Source: Natronorubrum thiooxidans
GTDB lineage: Archaea; Halobacteriota; Halobacteria; Halobacteriales; Natrialbaceae
Reading direction: 5' to 3'
DNA: 64,000 nucleotides
Assembly (NCBI RefSeq): GCF_900156475.1
Contig: NZ_FTNR01000001.1
Location: 62,001 to 126,000 of the forward strand
In this document: positions 34,998-43,148 of the stretch, in pieces
Layout of the letters: every line of letters begins with the position of its first letter
Numbering within the stretch: position 1 is the first letter of the stretch
The notes under the pieces: model-generated
The model's database searches: none
Told to the model about the DNA's origin: nothing
What the model saw: only the letters and a program-made list of their open reading frames with translations
Position numbers and translations under genes: made by a program

Positions 34998-35588
34998 TTA
35001 CTTTGCGCGACCCTGGCCGCCGTTGTTGGACGGACGGACCTTCTCGGCACCTTTGCCGCGGTTGTTGAGGCCGCGGTTGGCCTTGCCGGCGTTGGTCAGG
35101 CCACGGAAGGCGCGGTTCTGATGGGCGCTGCCACAGATCCAGTTCAGGTCGTCGTCGTTCTCGATTGCGGGGTGGTTCGGATCGACGAGAATCACTTCGA
35201 ACCACTTCTGCGAGCCGTCTTCACCGACCCAGTAGCTGTTGAGTACCCGCATGTTGGGGTACTTCCGGGAGACGCGCTCCTCACCGATGCGCTGGATGTT
35301 CTTGCGCCGCCCGATGCGGTTGACACCCTGGCGCTTCGTTCGTCGGCCGGCCGTAAAGCGCTCTTTCCGGGCGGTCCCTTTGCGGACCGAAACCCGCGTC
35401 ATGATGATGCCTTGTTTGGCCTTGTAGCCGAGTTCGCGTGCTTTGTCGAGGCGGGTGGGGCGGTCGATACGCTCGATTGCGCCCTGGTTTCGCCATTCCT
35501 GCTTTCGCTGCCACTGCAGCTCCCCGAGCTTGCCGTCGTCGGGGTCTTTCCATGCCTCCTTGATATGGGAGTAGAAGCTTTTTGCCAT
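34998..35588 (-). CDS. rpl15e: Large ribosomal subunit protein eL15 (L15e)
   Basis: A 196-residue ribosomal protein present in Archaea and Eukarya. MAKSFYSHIKEAWKDPDDGKL opens the family, RPTRLDKARELGYKAKQG follows, and the C-terminus is Arg/Asn/Gly-rich as expected. Although basic for its family, it has the acidic patches usual in haloarchaea. A TATA-like ttatac on this strand near 35737-35743 suggests a leader of about 125 bases, which carries the hairpin at 35627-35641. Confidence 0.97.
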   Translation of the reverse strand: MAKSFYSHIKEAWKDPDDGKLGELQWQRKQEWRNQGAIERIDRPTRLDKARELGYKAKQGIIMTRVSVRKGTARKERFTAGRRTKRQGVNRIGRRKNIQRIGEERVSRKYPNMRVLNSYWVGEDGSQKWFEVILVDPNHPAIENDDDLNWICGSAHQNRAFRGLTNAGKANRGLNNRGKGAEKVRPSNNGGQGRAK

Positions 35589-35626
35589 TGTATGTTCCCG
35601 CGGGCGTTTTCTGGTTCAATCCTGAC

Positions 35627-35641
35627 CGGGGCTTTGCCCCG
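35627..35641 (-). promoter_or_regulatory. Hairpin in the L15e leader
   Basis: CGGGGC (35627-35632) pairs with GCCCCG (35636-35641) around a three-base loop, about 40 bases before the L15e ATG and within the putative 5' leader. Its GGGGCTTT-GCCC core resembles the inner hairpin of the thrS leader. Regulation is only a possibility. Confidence 0.45.
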
Positions 35642-35813
35642 CGGATCACATTCCGACCTGTAGCACAATGCCGAGCAGGTGCCCGCTGACGCCCGCGACC
35701 CAGCGAGTCTGCGTGAACCTATCCAACTCTCGAGTATAAGAGCTTCGAACTCCACGAACGGCGGACTCGAGAGACATCAAACGTCGGTCGGCGTCGAAAA
35801 CTCGTGTGCTGAC

Positions 35814-36347
35814 CTATCGCTTGAGTGGGGTTCGTCTCTCGACGGCTGCCGGCGTCACACCGTTGATCGCCGCGAAGACGGCTCCGAGGATCAGCCCGTA
35901 GACGAGATGGCCAAGCGCGAACAGCAGTGCACTGACCAACTCACCCGCAATGCCGGGGATAGGCAAGAACGGAAGCGGGAGCGTCTCCACGCCAGCCCCT
36001 GCCATCGCCACCGGGAAGAGGACACCGCCGGCGAAGAGACCGAGGAGCGCACCGAAGGCGAGGCCAGCGATCACGTAGTCGATGAACGTCTCCAGCAGCT
36101 CTTGGCCCACGGTCCTCGAGACGAGGGTCGCAAACACCAGCCCGAACAGGACGCTGATTATTAGATGGAACGTCCAGCCGACTGCAACTGCTGTTCCCCC
36201 GCCGGGGACGAGTCCGCCGAGTAGTTCGATCTGGTTCGCACCGAGATGGAGGACCAGCCCCATGGCGATCCCGCCGACCAGTCCGCCAGTGAATCCACCA
36301 CCCCAGATACCGACGCTGTCGATACCATGCGTGGTATTCTCACTCAT
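35814..36347 (-). CDS. Small multi-pass membrane protein
   Basis: A 177-residue protein with about five membrane segments, rich in Gly (GGGFTGGLVGGIAMGLVLHLG at the start and GLAFGALLGLFAGGVLFPVAM in the middle). Residues between helices are short. No recognised family; the arrangement resembles small channel or scaffold proteins. The start at 36347 is chosen because the sequence above it to 36476 is basic and non-membrane. Confidence 0.65.
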   Translation of the reverse strand: MSENTTHGIDSVGIWGGGFTGGLVGGIAMGLVLHLGANQIELLGGLVPGGGTAVAVGWTFHLIISVLFGLVFATLVSRTVGQELLETFIDYVIAGLAFGALLGLFAGGVLFPVAMAGAGVETLPLPFLPIPGIAGELVSALLFALGHLVYGLILGAVFAAINGVTPAAVERRTPLKR

Positions 36348-36559
36348 GGTTTGAGGTACGGGCGCGAGTAGAATGAATCCCCTCATCCGTCGATAGCCGT
36401 GACAATACTGGCTGCGAACACGAGCACACGTCGCTCGGATTCGATCCGTGGCTGCCACGGACATTTCATATCGCAAAATAGGATTTAAAACAGGTCACAG
36501 CGCACTCGCTGTCCACGGAACCAGCTGCGACCCGAATCGCGATTGAAAACGTGAAGCCG

Positions 36560-37471
36560 TTACGAAAGCGAGTCGGTCACGCTGTCGAACGATCCCGTCT
36601 CGATCGAGGCAGCTACCTCCTCGCTGTCGATTGCATCCGGCACGTGCTGGGGGTACTTGCGGCGGAAATACCCCAGGGTGTTCGTCAGGTCACGCCGGAG
36701 GAACTGGGTTGCGTTCTCGTGATCCGTCGGAATCGCCTGTGGCCAGTCGAAAATTTTCACGCCGTCCTCGCTGACGAAGACGTTGTACTCGCTCATGTCC
36801 GCGTGGACGTAGCCAGTCTCGTAGGCGAGTGCGATCTCCTCGAGCAACAAGTCGAGGACACCGAGGACCTGCTCGTCCGTGAGTTTCGTCTGTGAGAGCT
36901 CGACGCCGTCCATCTTTTCCATGACGATAACGTGGCGGTTCTGGCCGATCGGTCGGGGAACCGAGACGTCCGGATACAGTGCCTCGAGGATATCATGCTC
37001 CCGTTCGGCGGCTTTTCGAGCGGTGTACATCCAGGAGACGTGCTCGTTGTCCGACGTGTAATCGCGTTCTTTGTGGACTTCCCGGAAGTTCGTATAGCCT
37101 TCGCGGTGGTACTTCAGGGCGAGTGGCTTGTAGGATTTGACCTCGTAGACGTCACTTTCCTTCCCAACACCCAGTGGGGAGCCGAACTCGCTGATCGTGT
37201 CCTGTTCGACGAGCGCTCGCAACGCGAGGATATCGTACCCCTCGAACTGGAGGGTGTACCCCTCATACTGGATCGTTTTCTTTTCGACTAACCCGCGCTT
37301 GAGACAGCGCTCGAGTCGGTAGTCGACCTCCTCTTCGGTCAGGCCGGAGAACTTCGGAAGCTTCTCCCGCTGGACCCACTCCGAAAAGCGCATCCCCTGT
37401 TCGACCCCCGAAAGGAGATAGAAGTCCTCGGCCTCGAGTTCCGGAAGTAATCCGGCGACGTTCCGCACCAT
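36560..37471 (-). CDS. rio2: RIO2-type serine/threonine protein kinase
   Basis: A 303-residue atypical protein kinase. The N-terminal winged helix (~1-90) is diagnostic of RIO2, followed by the ATP loop GVGKESDVYEV near residue 98, catalytic HADMSEYNV and metal-binding IFDWPQAI. RIO2 acts in maturation of the small ribosomal subunit. The first codon at 37471 begins the winged helix, with a TATA-like element (tttttacg on this strand) about 25 bases away. Confidence 0.94.
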   Translation of the reverse strand: MVRNVAGLLPELEAEDFYLLSGVEQGMRFSEWVQREKLPKFSGLTEEEVDYRLERCLKRGLVEKKTIQYEGYTLQFEGYDILALRALVEQDTISEFGSPLGVGKESDVYEVKSYKPLALKYHREGYTNFREVHKERDYTSDNEHVSWMYTARKAAEREHDILEALYPDVSVPRPIGQNRHVIVMEKMDGVELSQTKLTDEQVLGVLDLLLEEIALAYETGYVHADMSEYNVFVSEDGVKIFDWPQAIPTDHENATQFLRRDLTNTLGYFRRKYPQHVPDAIDSEEVAASIETGSFDSVTDSLS

Positions 37472-38036
37472 ACGCGAGATAGCTGGTGGATACGTAAAAA
37501 CGTCGTGACGCGCACCGCAGGTGGGTCGACCGCCGGCGGGCGATCACCGCAAGCCGCAACTGAGCAGTTCGAACTCGAGTGTCGAACCTGTTTTCGGCCG
37601 GTGTGGCTCGTTGTACCCCGTCTTCCGGACAGCCAGTCGCGTTCAGCGCGACGTGTCGGGCCTCGAGCGTGGTTCACTGCCAGCCATAAATCATATACTG
37701 GGATATAGAATCAAAACTCACCGTGTTTGAGACGGGCATCCCTGTCGATACCCTGGCGTCAAACGGACGAGTTGGCGATCCCATGGAGTACGCGAGTCAA
37801 CAGCGGAGTCTATAGTAGCCACTGACCGTTTGCACTCTCATCGTACGGCGACTCTGGATGGGTGTGTGATCGGTTCAGTTGTTGGCCACACACAGCAAAA
37901 ACAGCACGGCAGGTCCCGCTGGCAGTCACGGCGGCGCGGCAAGTGGTCGGCGACTGCAGATTTCGAAGGCGCTACGCTGTCGATCGGCTCGGGGCGACGG
38001 ACGGCCCCGTATCGGCCGTCGTGGTCCGGCCGCGTG
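37472..38036. other. 565-base spacer between rio2 and the acyl-CoA synthetase gene
   Basis: No gene here is supported. Short frames are present but none has haloarchaeal-like composition or a recognisable start signal. The region holds the rio2 promoter at its left edge and an A/T-rich patch (ccataaatcatatac) near 37684-37698. It is the 3' side of the acyl-CoA synthetase gene. Confidence 0.5.
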
Positions 38037-39650
38037 TTATCCTTGCCCGACCATGCCGTCTTCTTCGTCCCACTCCTCTTCGCGGAGTTCGTACTTCTGG
38101 ATCTTGCCCGTCGCCGTCTTGGGCAGTTCGTTGACGAACTCGACGCGGTGGACGACCTTGTAGCCGGCGAGTTTGTCGCGGGTAAACGCCGTCAATTCGT
38201 CCGGAGAGATCGGTGGGTTCTCGGGGTCGTTGTTCGATGGCACGACGAACGCCTTCGGCGTCTCGCCCCACTTCTCGCTCGGGGACGGGATGACGGCCAC
38301 GTCCGAGACAGCCTCGTGGTCGAACAGCGTGTCCTCGAGTTCAATACTCGAGATGTTCTCGCCGCCGGAGATGATGATGTCCTTTTCGCGGTCCTGGATG
38401 GCGATCATGCCGTCGTCGTTGACAACAGCCAGGTCGCCGGTGTGGAACCAGCCCTCGCGTTTGTCGTTGAACGCTTCGTCGGTCTCCTCGGGTTTCTCCC
38501 AGTAGCCTTCCATGACCTGGTTACCACGAACGAGGATTTCGCCGATGGTTTCGTCGTCCCACGGCACTTCGGTACCCTCGTCGTCGACGACTTCGACGTC
38601 GGTAGCCAGCGGGGCGATCCCCTGGCGCTTTTTGAGCGCGAAGCGACGGTCGCTGTCCTCGTCGATGAGGCGTCGAGTCGCGGAGGTGCCGATGAGGGGC
38701 CCGGTCTCGGTCGCGCCGTAGAGCTGGCGGAAGTGCCAGCCAAACTCCTCTTCGACAGTTTCGATGATGCTTTCCGGCGGTGCAGCGCCGGCTGCGGTGA
38801 CACGCATCGGGTTGTCGCCCGTCAGTTCGACGTCGTTCTCCTCGCGGTACTCCTCGAGGAGGCTGAGCACCGTCGGGGCACAACAGAGGAACGAGACGTC
38901 TTCCTCGGCGATGTCGGTGAAGATCTGTCCGGCGTCGACGCCGCGGGTACAGACGTGTTTTGCGCCCATGCCCGTGATGGCGTAGATATGACCCCAGCCG
39001 TTGACGTGGAACATCGGCAGCGTCCAGAGGTAGACGTCGTCGTCGGTGATCTCGTGGTGGATCGTGACGAGCTGGGCGTGCAGCGACTCGGTGCGGTGGG
39101 TCCGCATGACGCCTTTCGGGTCGCCAGTCGTCCCTGAGGTGTAGTTGATTGTGATGACGTCGTCCTCGCTCATCTCTGGGCGCTCGTAGTCGGGTTCGGC
39201 GTCGTCGATGAGCGCCTCGAAATCTTCCCAGTCACCCTCGACGGCGTCGGCATCGTTCGTGATGAACGTCTCGACTGGGACCTCGTCTCGAATCGCTTCG
39301 ATCTGCTCTGCGTACTCGTAGTCGGCGATCACGGCTGTGACGCCGGCGTCGTTGAGCATGTACTCGTAGTCCTCGGGCGTCAGCCGGTAGTTCAGCGGCG
39401 CGTGGATCGCACCGAGTTGCATGATCCCGTATGCCGACTCGAGGTGGTAGTGCGTGTTCGGGTCGAGGACCGCCACGCGGTCACCCTTCTCGATACCGCG
39501 CTCTTGCAACACTGCAGACAGTCGGTCGGCCCGGTCGCCGAACTCGTCGTAGGTGAACCGTTCGCCTGTCGTCGCAACGATCGCTTCTTCGTCGCCGTAA
39601 TACTTGCGCGCCCGGTCGAGGAAATCGGTTACTAAGAGCGGGACTTCCAT
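38037..39650 (-). CDS. Acyl-CoA synthetase (AMP-forming ligase)
   Basis: A 537-residue ANL-superfamily enzyme that activates a carboxylate to acyl-AMP and then the CoA ester. The P-loop TSGTTGDPKGVM is near residue 165, followed by YGATETGP, GWFHTGDLAV and a catalytic Lys near the end (ELPKTATGKIQKYELR). The motif set is that of medium/long-chain fatty-acid-CoA ligases. A TATA-rich stretch (tttataatattc) just upstream fits a regular promoter. The acyl substrate is not determinable. Confidence 0.92.
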   Translation of the reverse strand: MEVPLLVTDFLDRARKYYGDEEAIVATTGERFTYDEFGDRADRLSAVLQERGIEKGDRVAVLDPNTHYHLESAYGIMQLGAIHAPLNYRLTPEDYEYMLNDAGVTAVIADYEYAEQIEAIRDEVPVETFITNDADAVEGDWEDFEALIDDAEPDYERPEMSEDDVITINYTSGTTGDPKGVMRTHRTESLHAQLVTIHHEITDDDVYLWTLPMFHVNGWGHIYAITGMGAKHVCTRGVDAGQIFTDIAEEDVSFLCCAPTVLSLLEEYREENDVELTGDNPMRVTAAGAAPPESIIETVEEEFGWHFRQLYGATETGPLIGTSATRRLIDEDSDRRFALKKRQGIAPLATDVEVVDDEGTEVPWDDETIGEILVRGNQVMEGYWEKPEETDEAFNDKREGWFHTGDLAVVNDDGMIAIQDREKDIIISGGENISSIELEDTLFDHEAVSDVAVIPSPSEKWGETPKAFVVPSNNDPENPPISPDELTAFTRDKLAGYKVVHRVEFVNELPKTATGKIQKYELREEEWDEEDGMVGQG

Positions 39651-40070
39651 GTGGCTCAGCTTTGAACATTGTTTATAATATTCTTTATGGATCTATAATC
39701 GACATCGAGTCTAGATGAATCGGTGTCTGGCGAAGATGTTCGCCTTGATCGGTACGGTTCGAAAAAAGAGTGGCCGACTGGCGTGAAACACGGAGACGGT
39801 AGCTACTTGATACGATCACCTGTCGGCTCGTTGTGACCGCTGCCCGCCGACCGTGACAGCCCGTTCTCGAGTGCCAACTCGATGCGCCAGACCGGACCGT
39901 TCGACGTCGATTTTCGGATTTCATACCTATGTCTGACGCGGCCTCGAGAACCGACTCCGAGGCTCCGTCGCGTTCTGTTTCTGGTCCAGATCGATCACCG
40001 CGAGCAGAGGGGACGTTCTTTTCGGGCGTGAGTTCCCGTCGCAACCCCTAACTCGGTTGCTAGCGATCAG
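39651..40070. other. Divergent intergenic region (acyl-CoA synthetase / lipoate ligase)
   Basis: A 420-base spacer. On the left is an AT-rich promoter for the synthetase (tttataatattc, 39670-39681). A 40-codon frame at 39929-40051 is not convincing. No other gene is seen. Confidence 0.5.
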
Positions 40071-40913
40071 ATGAATATGACTGACCTCGCCGAGCGTTCG
40101 TGGCGGTTGCTTCGAGACGAGCCCCGTGATGGGGCGACACAGATGGCCCTCGAGGAAGTGGCTGCGACGACGGCACTCGAGGACGATATCCGGACGGTCC
40201 GGGTGTACTCGTGGGAGCCGAGTACGCTCTCGCTTGGGTACCGACAGGACGCCGAGACGGTCGACTGGGAGTACTGCGAGCAGGCAGGGATCGACGTCAC
40301 GCGCCGGCAAACCGGCGGCGGCGGGATCTATCACGACCGATACGCCGATATCTCGTATACCATCGTCGCTCCCGCGGACGAAGTCCCGGGCGATCTGATG
40401 GACTGCTACGAACTGTTCTGTGAGCCAGTGCTCGAGGGACTCGAGCGGATGGGCGTCGACGCCGACTTCGCCGCCGTCGAGCAGTCGTCGATCTACTACC
40501 CCTCCTGTTACCTGCGGGATATCAACCCGGCCCACGACGTCGTCGCGCCCGCGAGTGCGGGCGAGAACGCACGGAAGATCAGCGGCAACGCCCAGTACCG
40601 CCAGCGCGACGTCGTCATCCAGCACGGTTCGATCAGCTACGCCCTCGAGCCCGACCATCACGTCGGCGTCTTCGAGACGGACCTCGAACCAGCCGTGTTC
40701 ACCGACCGAGTGACGAGCATCCGTGACGAGATGGGAATCGATCGCGAGGACGCCGTCGACACCCTCGCGACGGCGCTGGGCGAGTGGTGTGACGCGGACG
40801 CGGGCGACTGGCGCGACGACGAACTCGAGGCCGCTGCTGACCTCGCCGACCGGAAGTTCGGTGCCGACGCCTGGGTTCGTAATCGAGAGGTGCTCGAGGC
40901 GGGCGAGCAGTAA
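40071..40913 (+). CDS. Lipoate-protein ligase A family
   Basis: A 280-residue BirA/LplA-fold ligase. The lipoyl-AMP motif RRQTGGGGIYHD is near residues 78-89 and the Lys-containing KISGNAQYR near residue 164 contacts the phosphate. Such enzymes attach lipoate or octanoate to E2/GcvH proteins. Bacterial LplA is ~340 residues with a C-terminal accessory domain; here the end forms a helical extension (DELEAAADLADRKFG). A second ATG at 40077 could also be the start. Confidence 0.88.
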   Translation: MNMTDLAERSWRLLRDEPRDGATQMALEEVAATTALEDDIRTVRVYSWEPSTLSLGYRQDAETVDWEYCEQAGIDVTRRQTGGGGIYHDRYADISYTIVAPADEVPGDLMDCYELFCEPVLEGLERMGVDADFAAVEQSSIYYPSCYLRDINPAHDVVAPASAGENARKISGNAQYRQRDVVIQHGSISYALEPDHHVGVFETDLEPAVFTDRVTSIRDEMGIDREDAVDTLATALGEWCDADAGDWRDDELEAAADLADRKFGADAWVRNREVLEAGEQ

Positions 40914-40973
40914 GACGAGTCGACTCGAGTCACAGACAGTGGGGTCGTCGACCGGGCCACCGGAGCGCCGGTC

Positions 40974-41252
40974 TTAACTGAGGATCGCTTTCCAACTCCA
41001 GCCACCGAGAATAATCACGACGAGCGCGAGGACGAAGAACGCTCCCCACTGCTGGCCTTCGGTCTCCGCGATCGGTGCGAAGACGTTGACGAGGCCAGTC
41101 CACTGCATCAACGCGAGCGCGAGTATCACCAGCGACAGTATCGAGACGACAGCGATCCCGAGCCAGTTGCGGGCCATCCACTGCCCTTCCGCTTCGGCCT
41201 CGTCTCTGGAAGTCGTGGGCGTTTCCGTCGGCTCTCGATCCGGTTCGGACAT
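40974..41252 (-). CDS. Small two-helix membrane protein
   Basis: A 92-residue protein. An acidic, disordered N-terminus (MSEPDREPTETPTTSRDEAEAEG) precedes two hydrophobic helices at about 30-50 and 63-83 and a short GGWSWKAILS end. No family recognised. It converges on the lipoate ligase gene. The chosen start omits a more neutral 22-residue extension. Confidence 0.6.
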   Translation of the reverse strand: MSEPDREPTETPTTSRDEAEAEGQWMARNWLGIAVVSILSLVILALALMQWTGLVNVFAPIAETEGQQWGAFFVLALVVIILGGWSWKAILS

Positions 41253-41342
41253 ATCCTCTTCTAAAACCGTCTCTTGGGAAACGGTTCCACCTGCAGCCTC
41301 CGGGTTCGACACGAGCACGGTTCAGAAACCGACTGCGAGCCG

Positions 41343-42014
41343 TTAGCCGAGCACGCTGTCGCGTCGACGCCGCAACGTTCCGCGGACGAACGGCGTCGCT
41401 GGAAAGATCCCGAACTCGAGGCGTTCAATCTCGTCGACTGCGAAGGCGTCGTGGCCGACGAACCGCGGAAGCGTCTCGCGGGTGAGTTGGCAGCCACCGG
41501 CAACACGCTTCCAGAGCGGGTTGAGCAGCTGCTGGCCGGTTCCCTGCCAGCCGTCGGCGTGAACGTGCTCGAAAAACCGGAACTCACCACCTGGTTTCAA
41601 CACCCGTGCAACCTCATCGACGGCGGCGTCGGGGTCCTGAACCGTACAGAAGACGACGCTGGCGAGGACGACGTCGAAACTGTCGTCGGGGTAGGGCAAC
41701 GATTCGGCGCGGGCGTCTCGGAGCGTCACGTCGAGGCCGGCCTCTCGAGCGGTGCGTGCCGCCCGCGTTCGCATGTGTGGGTCCGGTTCGATGGCGTGGT
41801 ATTCGAGCACCGACGGCTCCGTGTCGGCAACGAACGGAAACATATCGCCGGTGCCACAGCCCAGTTCGAGCACACGCCCCGAGAGGTTCTGTACGAGGGA
41901 GTTCCGATGGGGTGCAAGCAGGAACGCCTGTGGGAGCCAGTCGTAGAGCGTCGCAAAGAGGGGGTGGGCGATCTCGTGGTCTCGAGTCGGTGGCTGCGTG
42001 TTCGGTTCGGGCAT
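41343..42014 (-). CDS. SAM-dependent methyltransferase (UbiE/PmtA-like)
   Basis: A 223-residue class I methyltransferase. Motif I is VLELGCGTGDMFPF (~45-58), followed by the acidic IEPDPHM, VTLRDARAESLPYPDDSFDVV and FFEHVHADG. It resembles the phospholipid/UbiE-like methyltransferases. Its target is unknown. The frame is open to 42503, but that part is an Arg/Ser-rich shadow, so the start is the ATG at 42014. Confidence 0.85.
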   Translation of the reverse strand: MPEPNTQPPTRDHEIAHPLFATLYDWLPQAFLLAPHRNSLVQNLSGRVLELGCGTGDMFPFVADTEPSVLEYHAIEPDPHMRTRAARTAREAGLDVTLRDARAESLPYPDDSFDVVLASVVFCTVQDPDAAVDEVARVLKPGGEFRFFEHVHADGWQGTGQQLLNPLWKRVAGGCQLTRETLPRFVGHDAFAVDEIERLEFGIFPATPFVRGTLRRRRDSVLG

Positions 42015-42252
42015 CTGTCTCGAGTGTGGGGCAAGAGTCAGGTAACCGTTTCCCACGCGACCGTTGTCGATCCCGCGTTCCGTGACGATATTCGGAAGCG
42101 TTCGCTGAAGGCGATCCATACCACGGTTCTCGAACAGCCACAGATAGCCGTTCGGCAGGCGTCTTCCGGCTGTTTCGAACTGATGGATAACTCGATATGT
42201 CAGCCAATAGATGACACCATAAATCATAGTACGTGGTTGTCGTAGTCCGTAC

Positions 42253-42888
42253 ATGACTATGTTCGACGATCGAACCGACGCCGGCGAACAGCTCGCGGCC
42301 CATCTCGAGCGCCGCGGCCTTGAGGCCGATATCGTCCTCGGGATTCCTCGCGGTGCCTTGCCCGTTGCTCGTCCGGTCGCCGACGCGCTAGATGCCGACC
42401 TCGACGTCGTCGTCGCCAGGAAGATGGGAGCCCCGAGAAATCCCGAACTGGCGATCGGGGCCGTCGCGAGCGACGGGAGCGTCTGGCACAACGACGCCCT
42501 CATCGACCGACTCGGCGTCTCCGAAGACTACCTCGAGGAGGTCCGGACGAAAGAGGCCGAAAACGCCCGCGAGAAGGCAACTCGGTACCGTGACGGCGCT
42601 GAACTACCGAGTCTCGAGGGAAAACGCGTGGTCGTCGTCGACGACGGCGTCGCGACCGGGGCAACCGCGATGGCCTGTCTGCGGCAGGTACGGGACGCCG
42701 ACGCCGCGTTCGTTGCGCTTGCAGTGCCAGTCGGTTCGCCGCGGAGTATTGACGACCTCGAGGCTGAAGCCGACGAAGTGATTGCCCTGGAGACGCCACC
42801 GTCGTTTCGTGCTGTCGGCCAGTTCTACCAGACGTTCGGGCAGGTAAGCGACGAAGAGGCGATCGACTACCTTCAGACGGAGCCGTAG
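42253..42888 (+). CDS. Phosphoribosyltransferase-domain protein
   Basis: A 211-residue protein of the PRTase fold. ADIVLGIPRGALPVARPVAD gives the first loop, and VVVVDDGVATGATAMACL near residue 127 is the PRPP loop. The lid region RKMGAPRNPELAIGAVASDG is that of COG1926 'predicted phosphoribosyltransferase'. Reaction unknown. A TATA-like accataaat about 32 bases upstream supports this start. Confidence 0.88.
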   Translation: MTMFDDRTDAGEQLAAHLERRGLEADIVLGIPRGALPVARPVADALDADLDVVVARKMGAPRNPELAIGAVASDGSVWHNDALIDRLGVSEDYLEEVRTKEAENAREKATRYRDGAELPSLEGKRVVVVDDGVATGATAMACLRQVRDADAAFVALAVPVGSPRSIDDLEAEADEVIALETPPSFRAVGQFYQTFGQVSDEEAIDYLQTEP

Positions 42889-42906
42889 GAACTGCAATAC
42901 CGCCGA

Positions 42907-43047
42907 TTATTCGATCGGTGTCTGTCGATTCCGCATATCAGCACCGCAGTTGGGACACTGTTCTGGGGCCGTCGCACGGACCACAGTTCCGCAGTCGAAA
43001 CACTCGTAGGTCGATTCTTCTTTCGGGTTGAGTTTGACGTCTTTCAT
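42907..43047 (-). CDS. Rubrerythrin-like zinc-ribbon small protein
   Basis: A 46-residue protein, ATG at 43047 and stop at 42907-42909. It carries two CxxC pairs, CFDC and CPNC, spaced 11 residues apart as in a rubredoxin-like knuckle (MKDVKLNPKEESTYECFDCG begins it). It would bind one iron or zinc. The acidic composition and motif symmetry support coding. It converges on the phosphoribosyltransferase gene with 18 bases between stops. Confidence 0.8.
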   Translation of the reverse strand: MKDVKLNPKEESTYECFDCGTVVRATAPEQCPNCGADMRNRQTPIE

Positions 43048-43148
43048 GGGGCGTGGGATTTCGATTGAGGAATAATAGGGATATTAGGATATGCGTGTCC
43101 GTTAGATAGCTAGCGTCGACGATTTTTGACGGTTCACTATTCAACCCC

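Noticed and set aside
39929-40051. A 40-codon frame beginning MSDAASRTDSEAPSRS
   Set aside because: Its only TATA-like sequence lies about ten bases from the ATG, too close, and the composition is not distinctive.
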